Shown in pieces: positions 1 to 12,437 of a stretch of 64,000 nt of DNA. The notes beneath the pieces are model-generated. The model had not been told where the DNA came from. It saw only the letters and a program-made list of their open reading frames with translations, and made no database searches. Positions within the stretch are counted from its first letter, which is position 1, and each line of letters begins with the position of its first letter. The stretch is taken from assembly GCA_033239125.1 (NCBI GenBank), contig BSWB01000002.1, positions 3,753,001 through 3,817,000 of the forward strand, given 5' to 3'. The DNA is from Fagopyrum homotropicum (taxonomy: Eukaryota > Streptophyta > Magnoliopsida > Caryophyllales > Polygonaceae). The translations under genes were made by a program, and so were the position numbers.

Positions 1-2287
1 TAGAAAAATTTTGGAAATGGATCTACGAATGCATCTCTTCAGTCTCTTACTCCATTTTAATCAATGACTCCCCCACCAAAATTTTTGTTCCGCAGAGAGG
101 CCTTCGTCAAGGCGATCCACTATCTCTCCTACTGTTTAACCTTTGTGCGGAGGTATTGACCAGAAACATTCAAAAAATGGCAAACGAAAACCCTAAGTCT
201 GTCGGCTTCCCTATTACAAAAAACGGAACTAGAATTCCTTTCTTAGTTTTTACCGATGATATTATTATCTTTACTAAGGCATCTGTTGATGCAAGCAACA
301 AGATCCTTTCAATCTTAAAAGACTATTGTGACATCTCAGGACAAGTCATAAACTATCACAAATCTGCGTTCCAAACAACTGTAAACATTGACCAAAGTAT
401 CAAAAGAAGAATCCAAGGACAACTAGGAATTAATACAACGACCAGTCTTGAACAATACCTTGGATGCCCTATCATTAATGGGCGAGTCAATAAAGACATC
501 TTTAACTCTATCATAATAAAAACTAAGCAACAACTTACTAGGTGGAAAGCGTTGTCCCTGTCACAAGAAGGTAGAATAACACTAATAAAAGCCAACCTCA
601 ATGCCAAACCAAGCTACCTAATGCAGGCCTTCATGCTACCAACAAGTATCTACCTAGAATTAGACCAACTTAATAGAAATTTCTTTTGGAATAAAATATG
701 CAAACCAAGATCCCTCGGAGGCACTGAAATTAGGAAAGCTGAAGATATGAATAAAGCACTACAAATGAAACTTTTATGGAAAATCATGGCAGACCCTGAT
801 AATATATGGGTTAAAATTATTGAAGAAAAATACCTTAAAGGCTCATGCCTTTGGAACTACCAATGTGGAGCAAAGGCATCATGACAATGGAAGAAACTAA
901 TTAAACTAAGAGAAGATTTCGACAAAGGGCTTAGATGGCGAGTAGGAGATGGAAAAACGGTCAGATTTTGGAAGGACAGATGGATCAATGACAAACCTCT
1001 CATGGATATGGTGAGTAATAAGGAATCGATTAATCAGAACGAAAGTACTTCAGCGTACATCACAAACAAAAGATGGAATCATCAATTGATCCGACTAAAC
1101 AATATATTGTCTACTAGCATTATCGAAAGAATAAAAAACTATAATCTTTCCGAAAATGATATTAGGGATAGACTGTATTGGGCAAAGAATGATGAAGGAT
1201 GGTATTCGACCAAATCGGCTATGGAAATGATTCAAAAACGAAAGGTAGGGGTTACCATGGACAAAACTTGGATATGGAAAATTGAGGTAATGCCTAAAAT
1301 AAAAAATTTTCTATGGAAACTAACACTAAATGGTCTTCCTACAAAACAAAATCTTGATAGGCAAAGAATTCCAGTTGTGATGAATTGTGAATTCTGTAAT
1401 CACCATACAGAAAGGGCCAAACACTTGTTCTTTCAATGCCCATACATGATAACATCAATCGATAATCCAAAAATTTCATCCATTTTACGGAACTACGACA
1501 GTGACAATGGGAGCATTGCTGAGGTCCTTTTTGACCTTAAAGGAACAATAACACCTTCTGACTTGAGATACCTTGCCGTCATTTGGTGGAATATTTGGAT
1601 GGTGAGGAATCAGTTCATTTTCAATAAAACAACGATTCCACATAACCTTAAAACAATAGCTCTTAATCAGATCGCTGAATGGGAGCAAGCAAACAAAAAT
1701 CTGATCAACAACCAAACAAAAATTAGAAGGCAAAGAAGGAAAACTAAAAACATAAAATGGAAAACACCAGAAGACGAATTTATTAAACTTAACTTTGACG
1801 CCTCAAAAAGCTCAGCGAACCAATACTCTTTTGGCTACATTATTAGAAATTAATATGTTGTTCCTATTGCTATAGGAAGCGGTAGATGCAACGCTGAATC
1901 TGTGCTAGAAGCAGAAGCGTATGCTCTTCGGGAGGGCCTACAAAAGGCCAAGGGGCTAGGGGTTTTATCAATCGAAATTGAAGGAGATAGCTTAATGCTT
2001 ATCAATGCAATCAATCGAATTTGGAAGCCCCCATGGGAGTTGGACATGATTATCACCGATATTACTAATATGATTTCGGGATTTTCTAACTCCTTAACAC
2101 AACATATTTACAGGGAAATTAATACGGTCGCGGACAAGATTGCCATGCATGGACACAATATCTCGCTAGACGTCAATACTATTCCTGAAGATGTTCAAGA
2201 TCTCATCCGCAAGGATGCTTTAGGTCGATCGGTTTCTAGAAACTGATTCACCTAATTCTCTTACCTTTTGTATCAAAAAAAAAAAAA
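1..2287 (+). mobile_element. LINE non-LTR retrotransposon, 3' part of ORF2 (RT, zf-RVT, RNase H), degenerate
   Basis: A single reading frame runs from base 3 to 2246 and is broken only by TGA at 882-884 and TAA at 1851-1853. It starts inside reverse transcriptase: RGLRQGDPLSPLLF is encoded around 93-135 and the catalytic box reads FTDD near 247-261 (FADD is usual). A zf-RVT-like region follows (FLWKLTLNGLPTK, then CEFCNHHTERAKHLFF). An RNase H domain ends the frame with NFDAS, AEAYALREGL, EGDS and NTVAD, so all acidic positions are visible. After the stop come a short 3' UTR and a 13-base A run at 2275-2287. The 5' end lies outside the window. Two nonsense codons mean this copy is dead, but the frame is otherwise open, so it is fairly young. 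It is the best-preserved member here of the RNase H-bearing LINE lineage. Confidence 0.93.
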
Positions 2288-2841
2288 GATATCAAATGAG
2301 TCCTTACAGTAATGAGATGCTCTAGTACCAATTAGGTATCTCATATGCAGCATTCAAAAGCCACATTAAAAAAAACATATCATTAGCTAAGTAATACTTC
2401 ACACTTGGGGTTGACTAAAATGTTTTAACCCGTTTAACTAAGAGTCAACTAAATTAGACTAGTTACATTTGAGGGAAGTGTTGAAATGTGTAGATATATT
2501 TATCACATCGAAAAAATAAAATATATAAGTCTAATATAAGTATAAGTTTTATGAATTATTCTTTCTATGTTCACCCCGTTGTTGGACTTGACAAATATAA
2601 TTGACGTGCATCTCACATGACGAAATATTGAGGCATGGATTAGGAGTGAGTGACATAGGTTTGGGGACAATAAAAGGACGATGAAATATGCAAGTTTAAT
2701 GAGTTGGTGCGAATAAATTAGATTTAAGAAAATATATTTTAGACAAAAATGTTGTTATCTTTTTCTTGGGTATTTTTTTTTGTACAATAAGTGGTTTTTG
2801 GTTGTGTTATGCAGAAGAGTACCTTGTTATAAGGTTAATTT
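2288..2841. other. AT-rich intergenic stretch, no gene seen
   Basis: No convincing open frame, RNA gene or repeat ends were found between the LINE tail and the MITE-like element that follows. Confidence 0.5.
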
Positions 2842-3503
2842 TATGATAGTAATTTTTGTATTTTAATTGAAAAACACCCCCTTTTAAAATTTTATTTTAA
2901 CAAATCACCTTTTATATTTTTTATAAATAAAACCATCTTATAAATATATACAAATAAGTTGAACTATACATAGTAATTTTTTTAGAGAAATATTATATTA
3001 ATTGACTAAAATACCCTTAATCAACTAATTAAAAACTAATACTTTGGTCTTTTAGTTTTTAAAATACCTATTTGTAATAATATTTATTTTAAAAACTAAA
3101 TTTTATTTTACATAAACAACTCAATTTTAAAAAAATCACTTTTTTTTAATAATATAAGTATTTTTTTGTTCGTTATGCAAAGTTATATAAATTTTTTTTG
3201 AAGAAAAAGTTGTTTATATCTTATAATTTATTTGTAGTTAATTTATAAAGATAATATTATGATAAATATGTATTTAAAATTTTTGAAAAAATATTAGATA
3301 TTTAATTAACACCTAAGAGTATTTTGGAAAACTAACTTTATGTTTCATTAGAAAATCTTTATGGTGGTTTAATGATTTATATTAAATAAGGTAGTTTTAT
3401 TTTAAAAAACATCAAAGATGATTTGTGAAAAACACAATTTTAAAAAGCAATTTTTTATAATGGGTTGTTCTAAAAGAAACTAAAATCACTTTATGACTAT
3501 TTT
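2842..3503. mobile_element. Putative AT-rich MITE with long imperfect terminal inverted repeats
   Basis: The left end (about 2850-2945, containing AACAAATCACCTTTTAT and AATAAAACCATCTTAT) matches the reverse complement of the right end (about 3375-3495, giving CACAAATCATCTTTGAT and AATAAAACTACCTTAT). The arms are roughly 90-100 bp with many mismatches. There is no coding capacity. The exact ends and the target duplication are not clear, so the superfamily is not assigned. Confidence 0.4.
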
Positions 3504-3514
3504 TATATATAGTG

Positions 3515-5085
3515 GTAAGAGTAAAGAAGTATCAGCCTCTCGAGACTGTCTTAAAACATCCTTTCGGATGAGGTTTTTAATTTCTTGTGGCGAAGGGTCG
3601 ACACAAACGTCCGAGTTGTATGTCCAAGCAACGCCAACCTATTTGCAACATTGTTGATTTCCCTAAAAATATGGTGCACACTACTTTATGTGAAGTCATA
3701 AAGCATGAAAGAGATATCTTAAATGATCATGTCTGCTTCCCATGGTGATTTCCAAATGTGTTTGAGTTAGTTAAGAAGTATCAAGTTGTTTTTCTCAATC
3801 TCAATGACTGAAAACTCTAGGCTAGCGGCTTTTTGGAGGCCCTTTCGAAGAGCAAACGCTTCTACTTCAAGCACAAAATTGGCTTCATATCTTCCTTTTC
3901 CAAATGCAAGTGTCTTTGCTAGGTTTTTTCTGATGATGAATCCAAAAGCAAATTGATAAGACGAATTCTTTGAGACGTCAAAATTGATTTTGACAAAGGT
4001 TCATATCGATCTTTGCCATTTGATGATTTTTGTTTTTCTTCTCTGATTCGATGGTTTTGTGTTATTAGTTGGCAATTTTGTATTGACCTTTTCCATTCAT
4101 TTATTTGGTTCCGTACTAGATGTTTCAAGTTTTGGGGAGTCTTTTGTTTGTTAAAAATTATTTAATTCTTGGTAAGTCAAATTTTTCACCATGCAAGTTA
4201 CCACCAAATGTCTTAGTTCTTTTGATGAAGTATTTTCTTTTCTTTCCATGATAATGTCTATTATTTTTTAATATGCTATATCACTATTTTAGATGTACGT
4301 TATAATTTTATCATTGCAAATAGTTTGAAGAGTATATGAACATTTAAAGAAGAGATGTATCACACTATCTGTATGGCGGATACAAAAATAATAGACATTA
4401 TCATGGAAATAAAAGAAACTACTTCATCAAAAGAACTAAGACATTTGGTGGTAAAATTATAACGTAGATCTAGAGACCACTTTGGAAGCTTAGACATTTG
4501 GTGGTAAAAATCATGTCTCGTCGTTAGGTTTTTGGATATTTGCCAAAGCAGATTTGATAGAGACCATCCTTTCTCATCAGCAATCCAATATATTATGTCT
4601 TGTATTACATTCCTAGGCATGTTATAGTTCCTTATTTTTGGAACAATGTTATGTGGTGGAGTTGCATGTAGTTGATTTAGGAGTTGGTAGTTCCTTTTTT
4701 AATTGTGATATAAGCAGCGGCCAACGTTGTATTATCTATCAAAGTTTTGTTAGTCTCTATGTCTTGTAGTGCTTTATCAATAATTCATCGTTCTTTTCAA
4801 AATCTGATTGTTTTTCATCACACACGCCATCTAATACCAGTATCAAATTCTTCTTTCAGTTTCATCAACTTTTTTCATTAACATGATGAGTTTTACCACA
4901 TTTGTAATTCCAAAGGCACGAGCCTTTTAAGTATTTTTCTACAATGACTTTAACCTATGTATTGTTTGGTTCCACCATTATTTTCCATAATAGTTTCATT
5001 TGGAGAGTTTTATTCATATATTATGCTTTTCTAATTCAGGTTCCTCCAAGTGATCTAGGTTTACATTCGACAAAGAGATTGAACG
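3515..5085 (-). mobile_element. Degenerate LINE fragment (RT end to RNase H), inverted relative to the first LINE
   Basis: Read on the minus strand, this stretch parallels the LINE at 1-2287. Near 5040-4890 it encodes peptides matching KPRSLGGTEIRKA, LQMKLLWKIM and EKYLKGSCLWNY, with stops in between. Around 4620-4550 it encodes NVIQDIIYWIADEKGWS. The open stretch 4128-3919 (LVRNQINEWKR...) matches the linker before RNase H, and 3950-3790 encodes FGFIIRKNLAKT and LEVEAFALRKGLQKA of RNase H. The end near 3660-3540 encodes HIFREINNVANRLALLGH and PQEIKNLIRKDVL. Many stops and frameshifts make it non-functional. It is clearly older than the first copy, and the two copies face each other about 1.2 kb apart. 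Confidence 0.85.
4201..4452. repeat. Near-perfect inverted repeat (foldback) inside the minus-strand LINE fragment
   Basis: The arm 4201-4268 (starting CCACCAAATGTCTTAGTTC) matches the reverse complement of 4384-4452 with about three mismatches over 67 bases. The loop is roughly 115 bases. A further piece, ACGTTATAATTTTA near 4295, is inverted again near 4445-4460. The transcript would fold into a long hairpin. It looks like a local inverted duplication of LINE sequence. Confidence 0.85.
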
Positions 5086-5343
5086 TTTTAAGATGTGATT
5101 TTACTCAGTTTTTTTTCTCAAAACAAAGAAAAATTCAACAAACGTATAACGAATTTAGAAGTAAAAATATATCAAGAGGCAAACATACATAAGTAACAAA
5201 CAAAAATGAAACTACAAACAAAAAAAACTACAATAAAAGAATAAGAGATATTTTATGTATGTTTTTAATTAATGAAAATATTCAAAAATTTTCAATTTTA
5301 AATGTCCATTTATATTTTGTATACGAAAAAAATCAACAGATGT

Positions 5344-5541
5344 TACTCCCTCCGTTATAATTTAAATCACATTAAGACAAATAAAATAGGCATTAAAAGA
5401 TTACTAATAATAAATGTAATTTCAAATTACAATAAGAGATAAAGGGATGTTTTATTTATGTTTGTAATTAATTAAAAATGTAATGAGTTGAAAATGACAA
5501 ATAAAACTTAAAAGTTCAAGAAAACTAATGTGACTGGATAT

Positions 5542-5577
<36 letters not shown>

Positions 5578-5692
5578 ACGTGTTATATATGTTTATTTTT
5601 AGAAAGTTCTGACATAAAATATTTTTTCATAGACAAGTTTTGAAAAAAATATATTTGAGTCTATCGGCATTTAAATCGAAACGAAGAGAGTA
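5344..5692. mobile_element. Stowaway-like (Tc1/mariner type) MITE
   Basis: The left end reads TA then CTCCCTCCGT, the hallmark Stowaway terminus. The right end reads ACGAAGAGAG then TA, an eroded complement of it. The element is about 349 bp, AT-rich and non-coding, and flanked by the TA dinucleotides expected for this superfamily. Both termini carry TTAAATC next to the ends (TAATTTAAATC on the left, ATTTAAATCGAAACG on the right). The right terminus has diverged. Confidence 0.65.
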
Positions 5693-6004
5693 TAATTTCT
5701 CCCACGACTACAAGGGACACGAATAGCGATCTATAAAGTGTAGAGTGAAACACACTGTGAGAATGCCGACAAGATCGAATTGTAGCGTTGGACAACAACG
5801 TGCAATAGCCTGAACTTGAGCACTAGGTGACAACACCTATAACTCGAACTTGAACAATGAGAGTCGGCGGCGAATAATTGTAGCGCCGGGTGCCAAAATT
5901 AAGAATTTTTTTTTTGAAATCAAAGAAAAAATAAACAATCTAAATTTCAAAATAAAACCCCTCATCTAAGTGAAATCAAGGATCCATAAGATGCTTCAAG
6001 ATGA
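5693..6004. other. Intergenic, no gene seen
   Basis: Mixed-composition sequence with a slightly GC-richer patch around 5700-5890. I see no open frame or repeat ends. Confidence 0.4.
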
Positions 6005-6290
6005 ACTACCTCTAGAACATAGTATTTAACTCGGTAATTAAAGCAAAAGTTTTCGCGCTAAAATGTAGTCTTAAAGAAGCAATACGGCTTATATAAAAAA
6101 AGATTGAAACTGAAGGTGATAACTTATGTGTTATCAAGTCCAATGACTTTAGAGTTGTCCCTAGAAGGTTGAGATGATCCAACTCCTGACTGGATCTTCG
6201 TTTCGTGTTCTCAATCTGCAAGGATGCTTTAGGATTGACTACCTCAAGAATATAGTCTTTCCTAACCGCTTTCTGTTTTCAAAAAAAAGG
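6005..6290 (+). mobile_element. LINE RNase H tail fragment
   Basis: On the plus strand the sequence encodes KAKVFALKCSLKEA, then after a stop KKIETEGDNLCVIKS, and later SICKDALGL. These line up with AEAYALREGL, IEIEGDSLMLINA and LIRKDALG of the LINE at 1-2287. Several stops are present. It is a short, old piece of the RNase H-bearing LINE lineage. Confidence 0.7.
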
Positions 6291-7292
6291 GTCCATAGTA
6301 AGGAAGAGCATGACCATATGAGAAACGCATGTTAGATAGACTCGATGTTGTTTTCATTACGGGATACTATAAATAATGTTCGTAAATAAATTTCATAAAA
6401 ATAACTTTGTCGTACATTTTTTGTTTGGAATTAACTCCGTTGTACATGAAACTGTGATGGATCCACAACTAGTCGTTCACGAAATAGTTAAAAGCATGGT
6501 GCAAACTTACTTGGATGTGAAAAACAAACTCCTCGAGCAAATGCTATATTTACAATCATCTAATGGTAAAAGAACTTCGTCGTGCCTATAAAGTCTCAAA
6601 CATCTTCAAATTAAATTTGTTTTGGACAAGATATTATTCAGAAGTTTTACTTTTCAATTGTATTTATAGCGTTTTTTATCCTCAACTTTCAAATCCAATA
6701 GATAGAACTATGACCCTTGAACAACTGTCGAATATAAATATTGACCTTCTATAGGCACGACGATAAATTTACAAAACACCGAACTAATGCGCATTCTAAC
6801 GCGCATTTAGAATGCGCAGTGAATGCGAATTGCGTTTGCACATCAAACCCATCTCTGACTCGCATTTAGGATGGGCAACCGTGATGCGAATACGTTAGCA
6901 TATCAAATTTACGTATTTTTTACCCGTAATTTTTTACGCACAAATCCATCGCAGTCCCTCCACAAAATACTATTAGCAACTTGAACACCACCAACACATC
7001 TGATGATTTTTGGTGCCGCCGTTCGACGGTGACATTGATGATATTGAACGCCGTTGCTCGACACCGAATATCGGCCGACTCCATCGCAATACGGTAGATT
7101 GTGCACCTTGTAGTAGTGACATTGGCCGGACTTTTTTTCGTGATCACCGGCCCATCTTTCTTACTTCTCTCTCCTCTGACTTTGAGATTGACCTACTAGC
7201 TGCACGCACGAACTCTGACGCACACTTTCTATTTCATTCAAATCTCAGTCGCAATCCCATCCATCTCCAGATTCAATTCCAGAGGTCCAGCT
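6291..7292. other. Intergenic region upstream of the methyltransferase, with a GCGCATT palindrome cluster
   Basis: No gene was recognised. Between about 6786 and 6905, blocks such as GCGCATTTAGAATGCGC and variants of AATGCGAATTGCG recur in both orientations. The stretch 7200-7292 just before the ATG is pyrimidine-rich and is probably the 5' UTR of the next gene. Small open frames here in other phases show no family resemblance. Confidence 0.45.
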
Positions 7293-10200
7293 ATGGCGAT
7301 CTCTATCTCAAGCCTTCTCCAAGGCGGCCGCAAGTATCCATTCTTCTTCGCCTTCTCCATACTCTTCCTCTGCGTCCTTCTTTTCCTCATCTCCGATTCC
7401 CCGTACCCCTACTTCTCCTCCCCAACCCCCTCCACCTTCGTTCACCGACAGCAATCTCACTCTCCCCCATCACAATCTCCACCGCCTCCACCACTGTCTT
7501 CATCACTGCCAGTATCTCCATTATCGTCGTCGTCAGATCCACCGACGGAAGAAGATAAGGATGATCGAGGTTCAGAAGCGCCGATATCCGATTCGCCGCA
7601 GGGAGATCAAGGTGGTAATGGAGAGGAGGTGTCGGAGGTTGAGAATCTGACGAGATTAAATTGGGAGAGTTGTGAGGGGCCTGGTTCAGTGGATTATATC
7701 CCTTGCCTTGATAACTTGGAGGCTATTAAAGCGTTGAAGTCGAGGAAGCATATGGAGCATAGAGAGCGGCATTGTCCCTCGCCTAACCCTAGGTGCTTGG
7801 TTCCGCTTCCCGTTGGTTATAAGATCCCCATTCCTTGGCCTAAAAGCAGAGACCTGGTGAGATTGATTGTTTGGTAAGATTTGATTTAAATTGTTTGTTT
7901 ACTTTGGTGTGATTTTGAGATTACAGTTAGGCCAAGCGAAATTGATGCTCATTTAGGGCTTGTTCATTTCTCATATCAGATATGAGTATAGGGCTTTCAT
8001 TTCTCATATCAAATATGAGTATATTAGATATCGGTATCGGATATCATAGATATGGATATGAGATTTGATATCTCATATCTCATACTTGTGTTTGACAAGA
8101 TGATGAGGTATATCAAGAGGAAGACCGGGAAGGGAGAGGTTTGAGGAAAAAGTGAGAGAAAATGAATGTGAAATCTCTCAATTTTTTAAGATACCAAAAA
8201 CGATAAAAAAGTAAAGGATTGATATCTAGGATATCACTTTGATATCTAGGATATCACTTTGATATCTAGGATATCACTTTGATATCCATATACTCAATTA
8301 CGAAACATGATATCAGATATGTGATATTCATACCCATATCCCATATCAGTATATGGGAAATGAACGGGCCCTTAACTGATTTATTCGAGGATGAACTTCT
8401 TTCTAGGTTGGATTGATAATAGATATAGCAGACCTGTCAAGTACGATGCAGTTTGAGTCTTGATAGTTATTGTTTAATCTATCTATTGATATTAGAGGAT
8501 GTACTTAATTTGAAATAAATGGTTTTCCCTGAGTTGCGATATTTCCTAACAAAACCTCGCATGTCATTATGCACTTGAAAGGCAAATATATAATGGCGGT
8601 GTCAGTTTGAAAAGAAGTCCTTTTGATGAGCAGTCAAATGTAGTTTCAACGTAGTGAGATTTTGGATTTCATTGAAATTGATATGATTCAAGTATTGACA
8701 TTTTCTTGGGGCTGAAAACTGAACTGGGAGTTCACCTGCTTATAAGGAATGAGAAGCTTGCTAGCATGAGGAAAATATGACTGGGAAATAGTAGTAGATG
8801 GTCCTTTCACAGTTCAACACCAAAATTTCTTACCCCGTTGTGAAGAACATTTTCTGACTTGTCACTCATTTATATGTCATCACTCCCCTTGCCTGTGCCC
8901 GAAATTACCATTGTCCAATATCTGGCATAATTTTTCTAGATGAATATTGTTCATGCTTTTTCTTCCTCTGATTGCATCCATGGATGCCTTTTTATTTTAC
9001 TAGATCTGGTATAACAATGTACCTCATCCAAGGCTTGTTGAGTACAAAAAGGAACAGAATTGGGTGCGGAAAACTGGTAATTATCTTGAATTTCCTGGAG
9101 GCGGAACACAATTTAAACAAGGTGTTTCAAGCTACATCCAGTTTATAGAGAAGGTAAATTCATTTCTTCTGGAAATCCATGGTATGTTTAGCCATCTCAG
9201 AAAGCATAAAAATTTGGCTTGTGATGATCTAAATTTCGGTTTAAAAATGATAGTTCATATCAGGTTGATGACGGTGTTGTACAGATATGAGTTAAGCATG
9301 AAGCCATGAACATGTATATTATATCTCTTCATATGCATGGATGCCAATATATGTCAAATTCACCTGCCTACGGTACTGATTCATAAAGCGGTATACAACT
9401 GCAGACTCTGTCAGATATCAAATGGGGAAAGAATATAAGAGTGATCTTGGATGTTGGCTGTGGTGTTGCTAGTTTTGGAGGCTATTTGTTGGATAGAAAT
9501 GTCATCACTACGTCCTTTGCCCCAAAGGATGAACACGAAGCCCAAATTCAGTTTGCTTTAGAGCGCGGAATTCCAGCTACTCTTTCAGTGATTGGTACCC
9601 AAAAGCTAACTTTTCCAGATAATTCCTTTGATCTAATTCATTGCGCAAGGTGCAGAGTTCACTGGGAAGGCAATGGTACTTTACTGAAGTTTACCACCAC
9701 TTACGATACCAATCTTTTTTTTTTTCTTTTCTTTTTTATTTTTTTCCCTACCTTTTTGAATTTTATGCTGGAATTTGCAGGTGGTAAGCCATTGATGGAA
9801 CTCAACAGAGTTTTGAGACCTGGAGGGTTCTTTGTTTGGTCTGCAACTCCAGTATACCGGAAGAATGATGAAGATCGGAGACAGTGGAATGGTTTGTCGA
9901 CTTGTGTCTTTTATCTTCTCTTATTGCTTTCATTTGTAGACTGTTTTTTTCATTCATAATTCATAAATACGTGTATATGAATTATGAATCATTTCTGCCA
10001 TAGTTCTCAAAAGCTGCAACTACCTTGGATTCTACTTTGTTATTTGCCATCGTGATCTGTGTTTATAATTTTTGCAGCCACATCAACATTGACAAAGGCT
10101 TTTTGCTGGAAGGTCCGGGCTAGGAAGGTTGATGAAACAGGAATTGGTGTAGTGATATATCAGAAGCCTGTTTCATCAGCCTGCTATATGAAACGTAAAG

Positions 10201-12437
10201 TGCAGACTCCACCAGTGTGTGAGGCAGAGACACGGACTATATCCTGGTGCGTTTCCCATGATAAAACTGCTGTTAAGATAATGCTTTTTTTTTTTTTCTT
10301 CTAAAATTATCAGATCTTACATATTGTTTTTTACAGGTATACTCCTCTGGGAAGTTGTCTTCCTCAGCTTCCTGTGAAAGGTAAAAACTGGCCTCTTTCT
10401 TGGCCCCAAAGACTTAACAGTGTCCCTGTGAGCCTTTCGGACAAAACAGCTGAAGATGCATTCATTTCAGACAACGGACGGTTGTCAGATATAGTGTCAG
10501 ATGTATACTTGAAACAACTTGGGGTAAATTGGACAACAGTGCGGAATGTGATGGATATGAATGCTGGTTATGGAGGGTAAGAAGTCTCTTTCGAAGTTTT
10601 ACTGAACTTTTCCTTCCTTTTCTCGTTGCATGTATCTATATATGTTTGCTTAGAAAACAAGGATTAGGAATATAATCTAGGATTTGAAATTGTTGTGAAT
10701 GTTACTTAAGCCTATACTGTATTGATATTTCTATTAGCATTATGTTTTTGTTTTCCTTGACATGTTGCACATGCCAAGTAATTAGTTGATAAACCGTTGA
10801 ATGCTTACATGGCATATGGCTTATTTATCACTCCCTTCTAACAATATCTGCTGATTGAGGATTCAGTTATTTTCTAGAAATATTTGTCTCTTCTTAGTTC
10901 TTGCTATTTTGGTCTATACTTTACACAACTGCCAGATTGATATTTGTAAGGTTCAATAATTTAAAGAAATAGAGTAGTAAATAGGGTTGTAATAATCCGT
11001 AGTATTTAACAGTATATTTGATAGTCTTGTTAAAAGGTCTGCAAAAGACTAATATATTGTTGGACAGACGGAGTAGTATACTACTTGAGTTGGCATAAAG
11101 GTGAGGAATTTATTGATTATTGTCAATATGATATAGCATACACTTTGCCCGTCCTTTTATATGATATCTATTATCTAGGAATACAAAAAGCTAAGTGTGA
11201 CATTTAGGAAGTGTGTAAGTCAGCTTCATCTGCATGTAGTTTGAATCTTTCCATAGTGGACATACTTTTCGTTTATATTGATTACTTGACTTACTTCTGT
11301 TAGCATCCATTTTCATTTGTAGATTCTAACTACTGGCTCTAAAGATGACTTCCCTTACCAATATTACTAAAAATATACAAATAAGCGCCTATATAACAAA
11401 CATTAACTTATAAGCTTATAGAAATCGTACAGTAAAATCTAGAACCACTACACGGGAGTACACGAGCTTTTTGGTGTTGCAGGGTAGTTTTAAAGGGTGA
11501 CCATAATTGTGCCCAGAATAAGGTTGTCATATACAGATTTTTGTATGCAGCTGTATAATTTCCATCCATCAAATCTGAACTATATTAGAGATCATCAATA
11601 AGTCACATATAAATTGATAGATTAAGTTCAGAAGTAGCCTTGTTTCAATAATTTTTTGGATTGGAAATAGCTGCAATAAACCATGTTTTGTGCTAAATTT
11701 ATAAATGTTACAGCTTAAAGCTAACCTAAAGTCATAGTCATGAGGAATTCAGTTAGTATATGAAATCCCTAGGTATCCCACATTATATCCCACCAAAACA
11801 AGTAATTTACATTGCGTGAATGGTGTCTGAGCTGCTTTATCAAAGGAATTATTTATTTTTAACCTGAATATATTCTCTTGTGCAGATTTGCCGCTGCACT
11901 GATAGAAAAGCCACTTTGGGTGATGAATGTTGTCCCGATTCATGAGCCAGATACCCTTCTTGCAATTTTTGACAGAGGACTGATAGGAACTTACCATGAT
12001 TGGTGCGAGTCTGTCAATACCTATCCGCGAACTTACGATCTTCTACATGCCAATTTTCTGTTCACCAGTCTCCCAGAAAGGTATCGACTCTGACCATTTC
12101 TCTGATGTTATATGCTTGCATGATGAGTGCAATAGATACATTTTGTATAGACTACTTAGGCACAAACCTCAAGCTGGGAGGCATAACATTGAAATACTAG
12201 CTTATTTGTATTAATGTTGGTTGAATTGCCAGATGTGACCTTATTGACGTGATGGCGGAGGTAGATCGTATTGTAAGGCCAGAGGGCTATCTCGTGGTTC
12301 GGGATTCCAAAGAGTTGTTGATCAAGGTTAGCGCAATCCTCCGTTCACTTCATTGGACAGTTAACATCCAAGAAGAACGGTATCTAGTTGGGCATAAAGG
12401 TTTTTGGCGTCCAATTGGTGATCAACATCAAAGATGA
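7293..12437 (+). CDS. PMT23: Probable Golgi SAM-dependent methyltransferase, PMT/QUA2 family (PMT23-like)
   Basis: Eight exons join to 1905 nt (634 aa): 7293-7856, 9004-9153, 9405-9675, 9781-9891, 10078-10246, 10337-10576, 11886-12080, 12233-12437. All introns are GT..AG. The family (Methyltransf_29) is thought to methylate pectin (homogalacturonan) in the Golgi. Residues about 15-36 form a single membrane anchor after a short cytosolic tail, giving a type II protein. A Pro/Ser-rich and acidic stem follows to about residue 125. The first methyltransferase lobe contains FPGGGTQF, VILDVGCGVASFGG (SAM motif I), HCARCRVHW and RVLRPGGFF. The second lobe has RNVMDMNAGYGGFAAAL, DRGLIGTYHDWCESVNTYPRTYDLLH and the ending VGHKGFWRP. 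The short stem without long charged repeats favours PMT22/23 over PMT24-27. Length is near the family norm (about 590-640). Intron 1 holds a MITE. Family assignment is firm; the ortholog is likely, not proven. Confidence 0.95.
7956..8371. mobile_element. PIF/Harbinger-like MITE in intron 1 of the methyltransferase
   Basis: The left end reads GGGCTTGTTCATTTCTCAT. The reverse complement of the right end reads GGGCCCGTTCATTTCCCAT. The 416-bp element is flanked on both sides by TTA (7953-7955 and 8372-8374), the 3-bp target duplication typical of Tourist/PIF-Harbinger elements. It is non-coding and rich in GATATC and CATATC motifs. Confidence 0.82.
8221..8280. repeat. Three exact 20-bp tandem repeats inside the MITE
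   Basis: GATATCTAGGATATCACTTT occurs three times head to tail with no mismatch. Each unit contains two GATATC palindromes. Confidence 0.98.

Noticed and set aside
7010..7558. 182-codon open frame overlapping the first methyltransferase exon
   Set aside because: It lies in a different phase over the 5' UTR and exon 1, has no family resemblance, and the overlapping PMT frame has clear domain support.
10975..11090. Possible Stowaway remnant in intron 6 of the methyltransferase (GGACAGACGGAGTAGTA at its right end)
   Set aside because: Only one terminus resembles the consensus; the other end (ATCCGTAGTATTT) is too degraded to define an element.
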